From contig JAJPHV010000133.1 of NCBI GenBank assembly GCA_021325095.1, positions 1-47,235 of the forward strand: DNA of 47,235 nucleotides, in the 5' to 3' direction. The DNA is from Chloroflexota bacterium. GTDB taxonomy: Bacteria > Chloroflexota > Anaerolineae > Aggregatilineales > UBA2796. Every line of letters starts with the position of its first letter. Position 1 is the stretch's first letter. Positions 40,826 through 47,235 of this stretch are shown in pieces. The notes below the pieces were generated by a model. It was not told where the DNA came from and did not search any database. It saw nothing but the letters and a program-made list of their open reading frames with translations. The position numbers and the translations under genes are program-made.

Positions 40826-42910
40826 CTACCTGCCCGCCAGGCCCAGCGCTGTGAGCAAGACGTCGATGAGTTTGATACCGATGAACGGCACGAGCAGCCC
40901 GCCCAGACCATAGATGAGCAGGTTATCCCGCAACAAAGTCGAGGCCCCCACCGGACGATACCGCACGCCGCGAAGCGCCAGCGGGATCAAGAAAATGATG
41001 ATCAGGGCGTTGAAGATCACCGCCGAAAGGATAGCGCTCGTCGGCGTGCTCAGGCCCATGATGTTCAGTGCCTGAAGCTGCGGATAGGTCGTGGCGAAGG
41101 CCGCCGGGATGATGGCGAAGTACTTCGACACGTCGTTGGCGATGCTGAACGTGGTAAGCGCGCCGCGCGTCATCAACAGTTGCTTGCCGATTTCGACGAT
41201 CTCGATCAGCTTCGTCGGGTTGGAGTCCAGGTCAACCATATTGCCCGCTTCTTTAGCAGCCTGTGTGCCGGTGTTCATCGCCACCGCTACGTCCGCCTGG
41301 GCCAACGCCGGGGCGTCGTTCGTGCCGTCGCCCGTCATGGCAACCAGCTTGCCACCCTGCTGAATCTCGCGGATCAACTTGAGCTTGGTTTCGGGCGTCG
41401 CCTGCGCCAGGAAGTCGTCCACACCCGCTTCGGCTGCAATCGAAGCCGCGGTCAGCGGATTGTCGCCGGTGATCATCACAGTCTTGATCCCCATCCGGCG
41501 CAGTTCGGAGAAACGCTCTTTGATACCACCCTTTACAATATCCTTGAGCTGGACCACGCCCAGTACCTGCTTGCCATCAGCTACCACCAACGGTGTTGCG
41601 CCCTGGCGGGCAATATCATCGACCGCATTTTTGACCGCAGGCGGGAAGGAGCCGCCCGCCTTATCCACGTAGGCGGCGATGGCGTCCGAGGCTCCTTTGC
41701 GGATATGGCGGCCATCCATATCGACACCGCTCATGCGCGTTTGTGCGGAGAAGGGCACGAAAGTGGCGCCGAGGGCGTGGACATCGCGTTCACGGATACC
41801 GTACTTTTCTTTCGCCAGAACGACGATGCTGCGTCCTTCTGGGGTCTCGTCGGCCAGCGACGCCAACTGCGCGACATCGGCCAGCATCTTCTTATCAACT
41901 CCGGGAGCCGGAATGAAGTCGGTTGCCTGCCGGTTGCCCAGGGTAATCGTGCCTGTCTTATCCAGCAGCAGCACGTCCACGTTGCCCGCCGCTTCCACCG
42001 CTCGCCCCGACATGGCGATCACGTTGGCCTGGATCATCCGATCCATCCCGGCGATGCCGATGGCCGATAGCAGGCCGCCAATGGTCGTCGGGATGAGGCA
42101 GACCAGCAGCGCCACCAGTACGGTGACCGTAATCGGTGCGCCTTGCCCGCCCGCCTGCACGCTGTACAGTGAAAAGGGTAACAGCGTCGCCGTCGCCAGC
42201 AAGAAGATGATAGTGAACCCGGCCAACAGGATGTTGAGGGCGATTTCGTTGGGCGTCTTCTGGCGCTTTGCGCCCTCCACCATGTCAATCATCCGATCCA
42301 GGAAGGTCTCGCCAGGGTTTGAGGTGATCTCCACGATCAGCCAGTCAGAAAGAACGCGCGTACCACCTGTCACCGCGCTGCGATCTCCGCCGCTCTCGCG
42401 TATGACCGGCGCGCTCTCGCCCGTGATAGCGCTTTCGTCCACAGATGCTACCCCTTCGACAACGGTGCCGTCACTGGGGATGAAATCGCCTGCTTCGACC
42501 AGGACCACGTCGCCCTTCCGAAGCTGCGTGGCATTGACCGTCGTGTATTTGGCGCCGTAGTTGGGGCTGGTCAGTTTTTTCGCCATCACGTCCCGCCGTG
42601 CCTTACGTAGGGCATCGGCCTGCGCCTTGCCGCGCCCTTCGGCCATTGCCTCGGCAAAGTTGGCGAACAGCACCGTGAACCACAACCACAGCGCGATGGT
42701 GAGAATGAACCCCGCCGGGGCTTCACCCCGACCCAGTAGGGCCTGTACGAAGAGCAGTGTGGTCAAAACACTGCCGACTTCGACCACGAACATGACCGGG
42801 TTGCGCACCTGGTGGCGTGGATCGAGCTTACAAAACGAATCAATGATCGCCCGCCGCACAATCGGCGGATCGAACAGCGGGCGGGCCTTTGCTCTGGTTT
42901 CTGCATTCAT
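40826..42910 (-). CDS. kdpB: K+-transporting P-type ATPase subunit B
   Basis: A 694-residue catalytic subunit of the KdpFABC K+ pump. Phosphorylation motif LLDKTGTITLGNR (Asp317), TGES loop (SAITGESAPVI), hinge MTGDGTNDAPALAQADVAVA and membrane-embedded TKLIEIVEIGKQLL are all present, and the length is as expected. It hydrolyses ATP to drive K+ translocated from KdpA. It starts at ATG 42910, 42 bases after kdpA, with AAGGA upstream. Confidence 0.98.
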   Translation of the reverse strand: MNAETRAKARPLFDPPIVRRAIIDSFCKLDPRHQVRNPVMFVVEVGSVLTTLLFVQALLGRGEAPAGFILTIALWLWFTVLFANFAEAMAEGRGKAQADALRKARRDVMAKKLTSPNYGAKYTTVNATQLRKGDVVLVEAGDFIPSDGTVVEGVASVDESAITGESAPVIRESGGDRSAVTGGTRVLSDWLIVEITSNPGETFLDRMIDMVEGAKRQKTPNEIALNILLAGFTIIFLLATATLLPFSLYSVQAGGQGAPITVTVLVALLVCLIPTTIGGLLSAIGIAGMDRMIQANVIAMSGRAVEAAGNVDVLLLDKTGTITLGNRQATDFIPAPGVDKKMLADVAQLASLADETPEGRSIVVLAKEKYGIRERDVHALGATFVPFSAQTRMSGVDMDGRHIRKGASDAIAAYVDKAGGSFPPAVKNAVDDIARQGATPLVVADGKQVLGVVQLKDIVKGGIKERFSELRRMGIKTVMITGDNPLTAASIAAEAGVDDFLAQATPETKLKLIREIQQGGKLVAMTGDGTNDAPALAQADVAVAMNTGTQAAKEAGNMVDLDSNPTKLIEIVEIGKQLLMTRGALTTFSIANDVSKYFAIIPAAFATTYPQLQALNIMGLSTPTSAILSAVIFNALIIIFLIPLALRGVRYRPVGASTLLRDNLLIYGLGGLLVPFIGIKLIDVLLTALGLAGR

Positions 42911-42952
42911 GTGTCCAAACGTCCTTACCGAAGTAACCGGAAGCCCGTGGCT

Positions 42953-44740
42953 TCAGGACATCATCTGCAAATGCTCGACAATTGGCCCCAGAGCCAGTGC
43001 CGGGAAAAAGGTCAGCGCGCCCACGATGATTATCACGCCGATGAGCAGTATCACAAACAGCGCAGTGTGTGTGGGCAGCGTACCAGCGCTGGGTGGAACA
43101 ACCTTCTTCCGGGCCAGCGAACCGGCGATTGCCAGCGCAGGCAGCGCCACCCAGTAGCGGGCAAAGAGCATGGCAATGCCCAGTGCGGTGTTGTAGAAGA
43201 GCGTGTTTGCGCCCAGTCCGGCGAAGGCACTGCCATTGTTGTTGCCCGCCGACGAGAAGGCATACAACACTTCGCTGAAGCCGTGCGAGGCCGGTGTTGT
43301 GTTCCAGATCGTCGCCCGACCCCCGGTGGATACGACGGCAATTGCCGTGCCGATCAGCACCACCGCTGGTGGAACCAGGATGGCGATGGCTGACATCTTC
43401 ATCTCAAAGGCTTCGATCTTCTTGCCCAGATATTCCGGCGTGCGCCCGACCATCAGCCCCGCCACAAAGACGGCAATGATCGCAAAGATCAACATCCCGT
43501 ACAGCCCGGAGCCAACACCGCCGAAGATGACCTCCCCCAGTTGGATGAGCCACATCGGCACGAGACCGCCAATCGGGGTATACGAATCGAGCATCGAGTT
43601 GACCGAACCATTGGAAGCGCCAGTGGTGGCAGTGGCCCACAGCGTGGAGTTGACGATGCCAAAGCGCGTCTCTTTGCCTTCCATATTGCCACCGGCCTGG
43701 AGGTCGCTGGCCTTCTGATCAACGCCGAGTTTGGCAAAGGCCGGGTTGCCGTTTTGTTCGGCCACTGTCGCCACGCCCAGCAAGGCCACGAAGATTACGA
43801 CCATTGCCGCCAGCACTGCCCAGCCTTGCCGCGTGTCGCCGACCATCTTGCCGAAGGTGTAGGTCAGACCGGAGGAGATAAGCAGGATCGACAACAGCTC
43901 GAAGAAATTGGCTAGTGGTGTCGGGTTCTCAAAGGGATGTGCCGAATTGACGTTGAAGAAGCCACCACCGTTTGTTCCAAGCTGCTTGACGGCAATCTGC
44001 GAAGCCGCCGGGCCAAGGGGCAGGGTCTGTTCGGTAACCGTAACCGTTTCAGTCTTCTGTTTGCCGCTTGCGTCCAGCACCGGGTTTTCGTAGCTGACCG
44101 GCTGTACCAACTGTACTTTCTGGTAGCCATTGAAGGTCTGTACGACGCCCTGCGAGACCAGGATGAGCGTCAGAAGCACCGACAGCGGCAGCATAATGTA
44201 CAGCGTACTGCGTATCATATCGACCCAGAAACTGCCGATGGACTGGGCGCTGCGCCGTGCCAGGCCACGAATGAAGGCTGCTAATATGGCAATGCCCGTC
44301 GCTGCCGAGACGAAGTTCTGCACGGTCAGGCCGAGCATCTGACTCAAATAACTCATCGTCGTTTCGCCGCCGTAGCCCTGCCAGTTGGTGTTTGTGACAA
44401 AGCTGACAGCCGTATTAAATGACGAGTCAGGGGCCACCGCGCCAAGATGCTGCGGGTTGAGCGGCAGCGATGCTTGCAGGCGCTGCAAGATATAGACGGC
44501 TAAAAAGCCCACGAAGTTGAAGAGCAACATAGCACTGGCGTAGGTTTTCCAGTCCGTTTCGTCGTCGAGCTTTACGCCGCACAGGCGGTAGGTCAGCCGT
44601 TCTACCGGCCCCAGGATACGATCCAGGAAATAGACAGGCCGCTTCTCGAAAACACGGGCCATATACAAACCGAACGGCTTGGTCAGCAGCAGCAGCACAA
44701 CAACGTAGAAGACAAGTTGCAGAATGCCGTTGAGTGTCAT
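42953..44740 (-). CDS. kdpA: K+-transporting ATPase subunit A
   Basis: A 595-residue K+-channel-like subunit with ten or more helices. Four filter-like loops are visible: FVTNTNWQGYGGE, LGTNGGGFFNVNSAHPFENP, the third with VNSTLWATATTGASNGSVNSM, and SAGNNNGSAFAGLGANT. It binds K+ outside and passes it to KdpB. Its ATG shares a base with the kdpF stop (TAATG), so translation is coupled. Nothing is missing. Confidence 0.98.
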   Translation of the reverse strand: MTLNGILQLVFYVVVLLLLTKPFGLYMARVFEKRPVYFLDRILGPVERLTYRLCGVKLDDETDWKTYASAMLLFNFVGFLAVYILQRLQASLPLNPQHLGAVAPDSSFNTAVSFVTNTNWQGYGGETTMSYLSQMLGLTVQNFVSAATGIAILAAFIRGLARRSAQSIGSFWVDMIRSTLYIMLPLSVLLTLILVSQGVVQTFNGYQKVQLVQPVSYENPVLDASGKQKTETVTVTEQTLPLGPAASQIAVKQLGTNGGGFFNVNSAHPFENPTPLANFFELLSILLISSGLTYTFGKMVGDTRQGWAVLAAMVVIFVALLGVATVAEQNGNPAFAKLGVDQKASDLQAGGNMEGKETRFGIVNSTLWATATTGASNGSVNSMLDSYTPIGGLVPMWLIQLGEVIFGGVGSGLYGMLIFAIIAVFVAGLMVGRTPEYLGKKIEAFEMKMSAIAILVPPAVVLIGTAIAVVSTGGRATIWNTTPASHGFSEVLYAFSSAGNNNGSAFAGLGANTLFYNTALGIAMLFARYWVALPALAIAGSLARKKVVPPSAGTLPTHTALFVILLIGVIIIVGALTFFPALALGPIVEHLQMMS

Positions 44741-44826
44741 TAAAACACCTCTGGTTTCAGTAAAGCCACAATGAGGTAAATCAGCAGCAAAGCGACGATG
44801 CCGCCGATGATGTATAGCAATGGCAT
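44740..44826 (-). CDS. kdpF: K+-transporting ATPase subunit F
   Basis: A 28-residue membrane peptide: MPLLYIIGGIVALLLIYL is followed by a short tail ending LLKPEVF, which fits the KdpF consensus (hydrophobic helix then L-x-x-P-E-x-F). It stabilises KdpABC. A perfect AGGAGG site lies 6 bases upstream. Its stop overlaps the kdpA start. Confidence 0.93.
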   Translation of the reverse strand: MPLLYIIGGIVALLLIYLIVALLKPEVF

Positions 44827-44835
44827 ATCAACCTC

Positions 44836-44916
44836 CTAAACCTTCTCGAAGACCTTGATCAGGCCCCAGGACAGAATGAAGAACAGCGCCGTCAGCCCGA
44901 TGAACAGCAGGTCCAT
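44836..44916 (-). CDS. 26-residue single-helix membrane peptide upstream of kdpF
   Basis: Starts MDLLFIGLTALFFILSWG and ends in KVFEKV: one membrane helix with a C-terminal charged tail. GGGGAGG lies 8 bases before the ATG. Its TAG stop is embedded in the kdpF ribosome site, 9 bases before that start, so the two are coupled. Similar short ORFs of the form MDLLF...F-ALSW occur before kdp genes elsewhere (recollection), supporting a real accessory peptide rather than a chance ORF. It may be a second small subunit of the pump. Confidence 0.75.
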   Translation of the reverse strand: MDLLFIGLTALFFILSWGLIKVFEKV

Positions 44917-45027
44917 ACGCACAAACCTCCCCAGGTGCGAAAATTGACCGTGATTATTCAACCGAAACCAGATCAAGATGGCGTTTCTTTGAGGGGTAAG
45001 ACCGTAAAGGCAACTGCGCCTGTGCGC

Positions 45028-45531
45028 TCACGAATGAGGATGCAGCAGCGACGCCAGAATGCGCGCCGGCAGCGTTTTCGTTGTGGGACGCTCTGCAACG
45101 GGGCTTTTATGCTCTACCAGGACTCGCTGTCGCCTTGCCAGGCGATGCCGCAGCTTGCACATCTGGAATTCATGCCATTGAGGAACGAGGCTTTTGGGCA
45201 AGGTTGCGAACACGATGTCGGCGTCGAGGTATTCAGCCGCTTCGACAACCGCCTCAGGCAAACTAAAATATTGGAAGACATGGCTCGAAAAGTTGACCCC
45301 GTAATCCTCCACAGTGGCTTCACAGTTCTTCATGGCGGCGCGATCCAGTTCGCTCAACCCCATCAAACCTTCAGACGTCCCCAACCAACTCAGATGCTGG
45401 ACGGCCAGCATTTTGACAAGAGCGACCTCACCACAGTGCTTGCGTGCAAGGATACAAGCGTCATAGAGCGCTTCCCGGGTCCATTCAGGGTCAGCAATCT
45501 GTACCATAATGCGCTGCTTCATAGCTGTCAT
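45028..45531 (-). CDS. Universal-stress-like protein in the kdp operon
   Basis: A 167-residue Usp-fold protein: IMVQIADPEWTREALYDACI (strand 1 and helix 1) and AVVEAAEYLDADIVFATLPK (the usual D-x-I-V-x-G region). The ATP-binding G-x-x-G-x(9)-G-S/T motif is absent, replaced by ATLPKSLVPQWHEF, so it is probably of the non-ATP-binding UspA class. Its ATG overlaps the kdpE stop as ATGA. Since KdpD contains an internal Usp domain, this free copy may modulate the KdpD/KdpE system (inference). A Met at 45522 is an alternative start. Confidence 0.8.
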   Translation of the reverse strand: MTAMKQRIMVQIADPEWTREALYDACILARKHCGEVALVKMLAVQHLSWLGTSEGLMGLSELDRAAMKNCEATVEDYGVNFSSHVFQYFSLPEAVVEAAEYLDADIVFATLPKSLVPQWHEFQMCKLRHRLARRQRVLVEHKSPVAERPTTKTLPARILASLLHPHS

Positions 45532-46259
45532 AGCTGTCTCGTTTCTACCCTCAAAGTTTGCTTCGGGATGTCTACGAACCGGTAGCCGATCCCGTTTTCG
45601 GTGAAAATCAGGCGAGGCTGATCCGCCTTTTCGTCGAGCTTTTTGCGGATGGCGTTAACGTAAACGCGCAAGTAGTGCTCTGGTGGTGTCTTCTGCCTTG
45701 TCCGGACATCGGCCACCAGATCGCTATAGGTCAGGACTTTGCCGGCATTAATGACCAGGGTGTGGAGGATACGGTACTCGGTTGCCGTAAGATGGATTTC
45801 CTTGCCGGAGAGATAAACACGGCGTTGAGCCAGATTGAGAACGAAATCCCCGACACGTAGTTCCGCCGTCGGCGAGTCGGAGGCGCTGACCGCGCTCCGC
45901 CGCAGAACTGCACGCATACGCGCTTCCAGTTCATCGACGTGAAACGGTTTGGTTACATAGTCATCGGCTCCCAGGTTGAGCGCAGCAATGATCGTGCTTC
46001 TGTCTTGCCGATTGGAGAGAAAAATGATAGGCGCGCTGTACCATTCGCGCAGGCTTTGGCAAACCTCTAATCCCCGGAGTGACGCTCCTAAATCCGTGTC
46101 AAGCAGGATCAAATCGGGCGCTTTTTGTGCGGCGAAAGTATAGGCGTCCTGGGGCTTGGTCGTGGTGATCACCTGGTAGCCATAGCCCCTTAATCCATAA
46201 CGCAGCAGCTTGCACAACTGCCGGTCAGAATCAGCACACAAGATGGCAATGGGTCTCAA
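45528..46259 (-). CDS. kdpE: Response regulator KdpE
   Basis: A 243-residue OmpR/PhoB-class regulator. Receiver domain: acidic pair in AILCADSD, phospho-acceptor Asp54 in LILLDTDLG, and the conserved Lys of GADDYVTKPFHVDELEAR. C-terminal winged-helix: HLTATEYRILHTLVINAGKV, YLRVYVNAIRKKLDEK, GIGYRFVD. Phosphorylated KdpE activates kdp transcription. It starts with TTG, supported by AGGGAG 9 bases upstream and the absence of a nearby ATG. It is the first gene of the locus. Confidence 0.93.
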   Translation of the reverse strand: MRPIAILCADSDRQLCKLLRYGLRGYGYQVITTTKPQDAYTFAAQKAPDLILLDTDLGASLRGLEVCQSLREWYSAPIIFLSNRQDRSTIIAALNLGADDYVTKPFHVDELEARMRAVLRRSAVSASDSPTAELRVGDFVLNLAQRRVYLSGKEIHLTATEYRILHTLVINAGKVLTYSDLVADVRTRQKTPPEHYLRVYVNAIRKKLDEKADQPRLIFTENGIGYRFVDIPKQTLRVETRQL

Positions 46260-46278
46260 GAGAAATCACTCCCTGTAC

Positions 46279-46355
46279 GTTAACTGGCCTTGCCGCTCAG
46301 AGTGTAGACCCAGGGGCCGTTAACGGAATATTTATTTGGCGGCAAGGTTCATCAA
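46279..46355 (-). promoter_or_regulatory. Candidate kdp promoter with overlapping inverted repeat
   Basis: On the minus strand TTGATG (46350-46355) and AATATT (46327-46332) are 17 bases apart. A perfect 9-bp inverted repeat CCTTGCCGC (46288-46296) / GCGGCAAGG (46339-46347) brackets it; its distal arm lies in the promoter spacer. Two GTTAAC palindromes lie at 46279 and 46319. Confidence 0.5.
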
Positions 46356-46462
46356 GATTCTGTAAAGCTGACGCCGCCTGCGCCGACTTTCAAGCTGCCC
46401 CCTGGTTCGGCAATTGGTGAGCCTTACGGCGTTGCAAACGGAGGCGGGATGGTACAGGGTCT

Positions 46463-46497
46463 TACTGAACCGGACAAAGGGAGCTACTGAGCCGGAC
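46463..46497. repeat. 13-bp direct repeats next to the transposase remnant
   Basis: TACTGAACCGGAC (46463-46475) and TACTGAGCCGGAC (46485-46497), 22 bases apart (two helical turns). They start 9 bases beyond the transposase stop, so they are best read as transposase-binding sites in the IS end. Confidence 0.55.
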
Positions 46498-46505
46498 GAT
46501 AAGAA

Positions 46506-47105
46506 CTAAAGATAGTGAAATTGATGCTGAAAACAGCTTAAGGTGACGGTTTTGCGATGGCGGAGGCGTTCAATGGCCCTGCGTAGATGTCAGCGTAATT
46601 CATCGAGGGAGCGCGTGCAAAGATTGGCGAGTTCAAAACGCTTGAGATAGTTCCAGAGGGCCTCAATCGGATTGAGGTCAGGCGCATAAGCGGGCAGAGC
46701 AACGAGCCACAAGCGTCCAGCCGCTTCAGTGCGCAGGAAGTCTTTGACGAGCTGGCTGCGGTGAGCGGGTAGACCATCTCAGATGACCAGTACTTTGCCC
46801 GTAATCTGGCGCAGCAGGTGGCGTAGAAAATGGACGCCATCCTGGCCTCGACAAGGGTGAGGCCGCCCATCACTGACAGATGCTGGCGGCTCAACGGCAC
46901 GCTCAAGCGAGGCGTTTGCCCACGCAGTGCCCAGGTGCACACCCGCATCGGCAGCAGTCGAAGGCCACTCTCATCGGCAAACACCAGGGTGTAGCCTTCC
47001 CGTTTGGCTTTTTTGAGCGCTGTCCAGTCCGTCGTCTGCCAAGCCTGGATGGTCTGCTCGTTTCAGCCGGGATGCCCGCGCCGACTGACTGGCCCGGCGC
47101 ATGAC
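46506..47105 (-). pseudogene. Decayed IS630-family transposase
   Basis: Fragments in more than one frame match the IS630/DDE_3 transposase: LKKAKREGYTLVFADESGLRLLP (catalytic Asp in FADESG), then in a frame shifted by one base HFLRHLLRQITGKVLVI-stop-DGLPAH, and ALPAYAPDLNPIEALWNYLK (catalytic Glu). Defects: a frameshift near 46840-46860, TGA at 46779-46781 where the family has Trp (WDG), and TGA at 46590-46592. The N-terminal DNA-binding domain is not recognisable. The 3' end in the correct frame is the TAG at 46506. Confidence 0.85.
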
Positions 47106-47109
47106 AACT

Positions 47110-47235
47110 TTATGCCGCCCTCAGTTGCCCATAGAATTCTGCGCAAAGGGGACACCGGAGCTTTAGCTCGGTGGGGAATGTGCGCTTTCCTCCTGTCTGT
47201 GTTACACTCATCACGAGTTTGCCCTCACGGGCACG
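47110..47235 (-). other. Short open frame at the right edge
   Basis: A frame open to the window edge ends at 47110. From ATG 47211 it would give 33 residues with a CPLC pair and basic residues, possibly half a zinc ribbon. It may be a truncated or partial gene interrupted by the IS remnant. Weak evidence. Confidence 0.25.

Noticed and set aside
44836..44916. Could be a second kdpF or noise
   Set aside because: It lacks the P-E-x-F tail of KdpF, but its ribosome site and coupling are too good for noise; kept as a separate small gene.
5524..46259. CRISPR array or other tandem repeats
   Set aside because: No regularly spaced identical repeats; recurrent sequences are dispersed palindromes only.
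46485..46497. Direct repeats as KdpE operators
   Set aside because: They lie more than 200 bases from kdpE and directly beside the IS remnant, so an IS-end origin is simpler.

Overview
This is a gene-dense, GC-rich bacterial chromosome window. It suits a Chloroflexota (Anaerolineae-like) organism, but that placement is an inference. It rests on many zinc-ribbon-fused proteins, Pro-rich single-pass membrane proteins, FHA and CHAD proteins, a Suv3-like helicase, and intergenic palindromes of the type CCTCACCCC...CCCCTCTCC...GGAGAGGGG...GGGTGAGG. No tRNA, rRNA, CRISPR array or phage module was seen. No stretch longer than about 300 bases lacks an annotated gene; the larger gaps hold palindromic repeats, promoter-like sites or gene relics.

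1-2.6 kb (minus strand) is part of an Mrp/Mbh-type cation/proton antiporter operon in the order mrpE, mrpF, mrpG, MbhD-like, MbhE-like, mrpB. It runs toward the left edge, and MrpE carries an unusual N-terminal zinc ribbon. 2.7-7.5 kb has a lipoprotein penicillin-binding protein, a small helix-turn-helix protein and a divergent ABC exporter. 7.6-9.6 kb has a WD40 relic, then a single-polypeptide fusion of OpcA (glucose-6-phosphate dehydrogenase assembly) with 6-phosphogluconolactonase. 9.6-17.7 kb holds a conserved hypothetical gene, an FHA protein, a CHAD protein, epoxyqueuosine reductase (queG), two membrane proteins, secG and a GlgE/amylase-like GH13 protein with a substituted catalytic aspartate.

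17.8-24 kb has a small hypothetical gene, a PfkB sugar kinase, a zinc-ribbon methyltransferase, a double-zinc-ribbon membrane protein, and a pair made of a stand-alone GyrA-C-terminal-like beta-pinwheel protein and an Hsp70-family protein. 24-32 kb has two convergent GT39-like membrane glycosyltransferases, an orphan biotin carrier protein with an unrecognised partner gene, an ANT(6)-like nucleotidyltransferase and an exported beta-propeller protein. 32-37 kb has a Suv3-like RNA helicase with a C-terminal zinc knuckle and a DUF4173-type membrane protein.

37.3-46.3 kb is a complete kdp potassium-uptake locus on the minus strand: kdpE, usp-like, a 26-residue membrane peptide, kdpF, kdpA, kdpB, kdpC, then kdpD. 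KdpE and KdpD would sense low K+ or osmotic stress and induce the KdpFABC pump. The regulator is first, the sensor kinase is last, and a free-standing Usp domain follows kdpE. A long inverted repeat overlaps the likely kdp promoter. A decayed IS630-family transposase lies upstream and fills most of the remaining right edge.

The most notable items are the GyrA-CTD-like/Hsp70 pair, the OpcA-6PGL fusion, the MrpE zinc ribbon, the Suv3-like helicase, the kdp mini-proteins and the palindromic repeat family, one copy of which is read in frame at the start of a gene.
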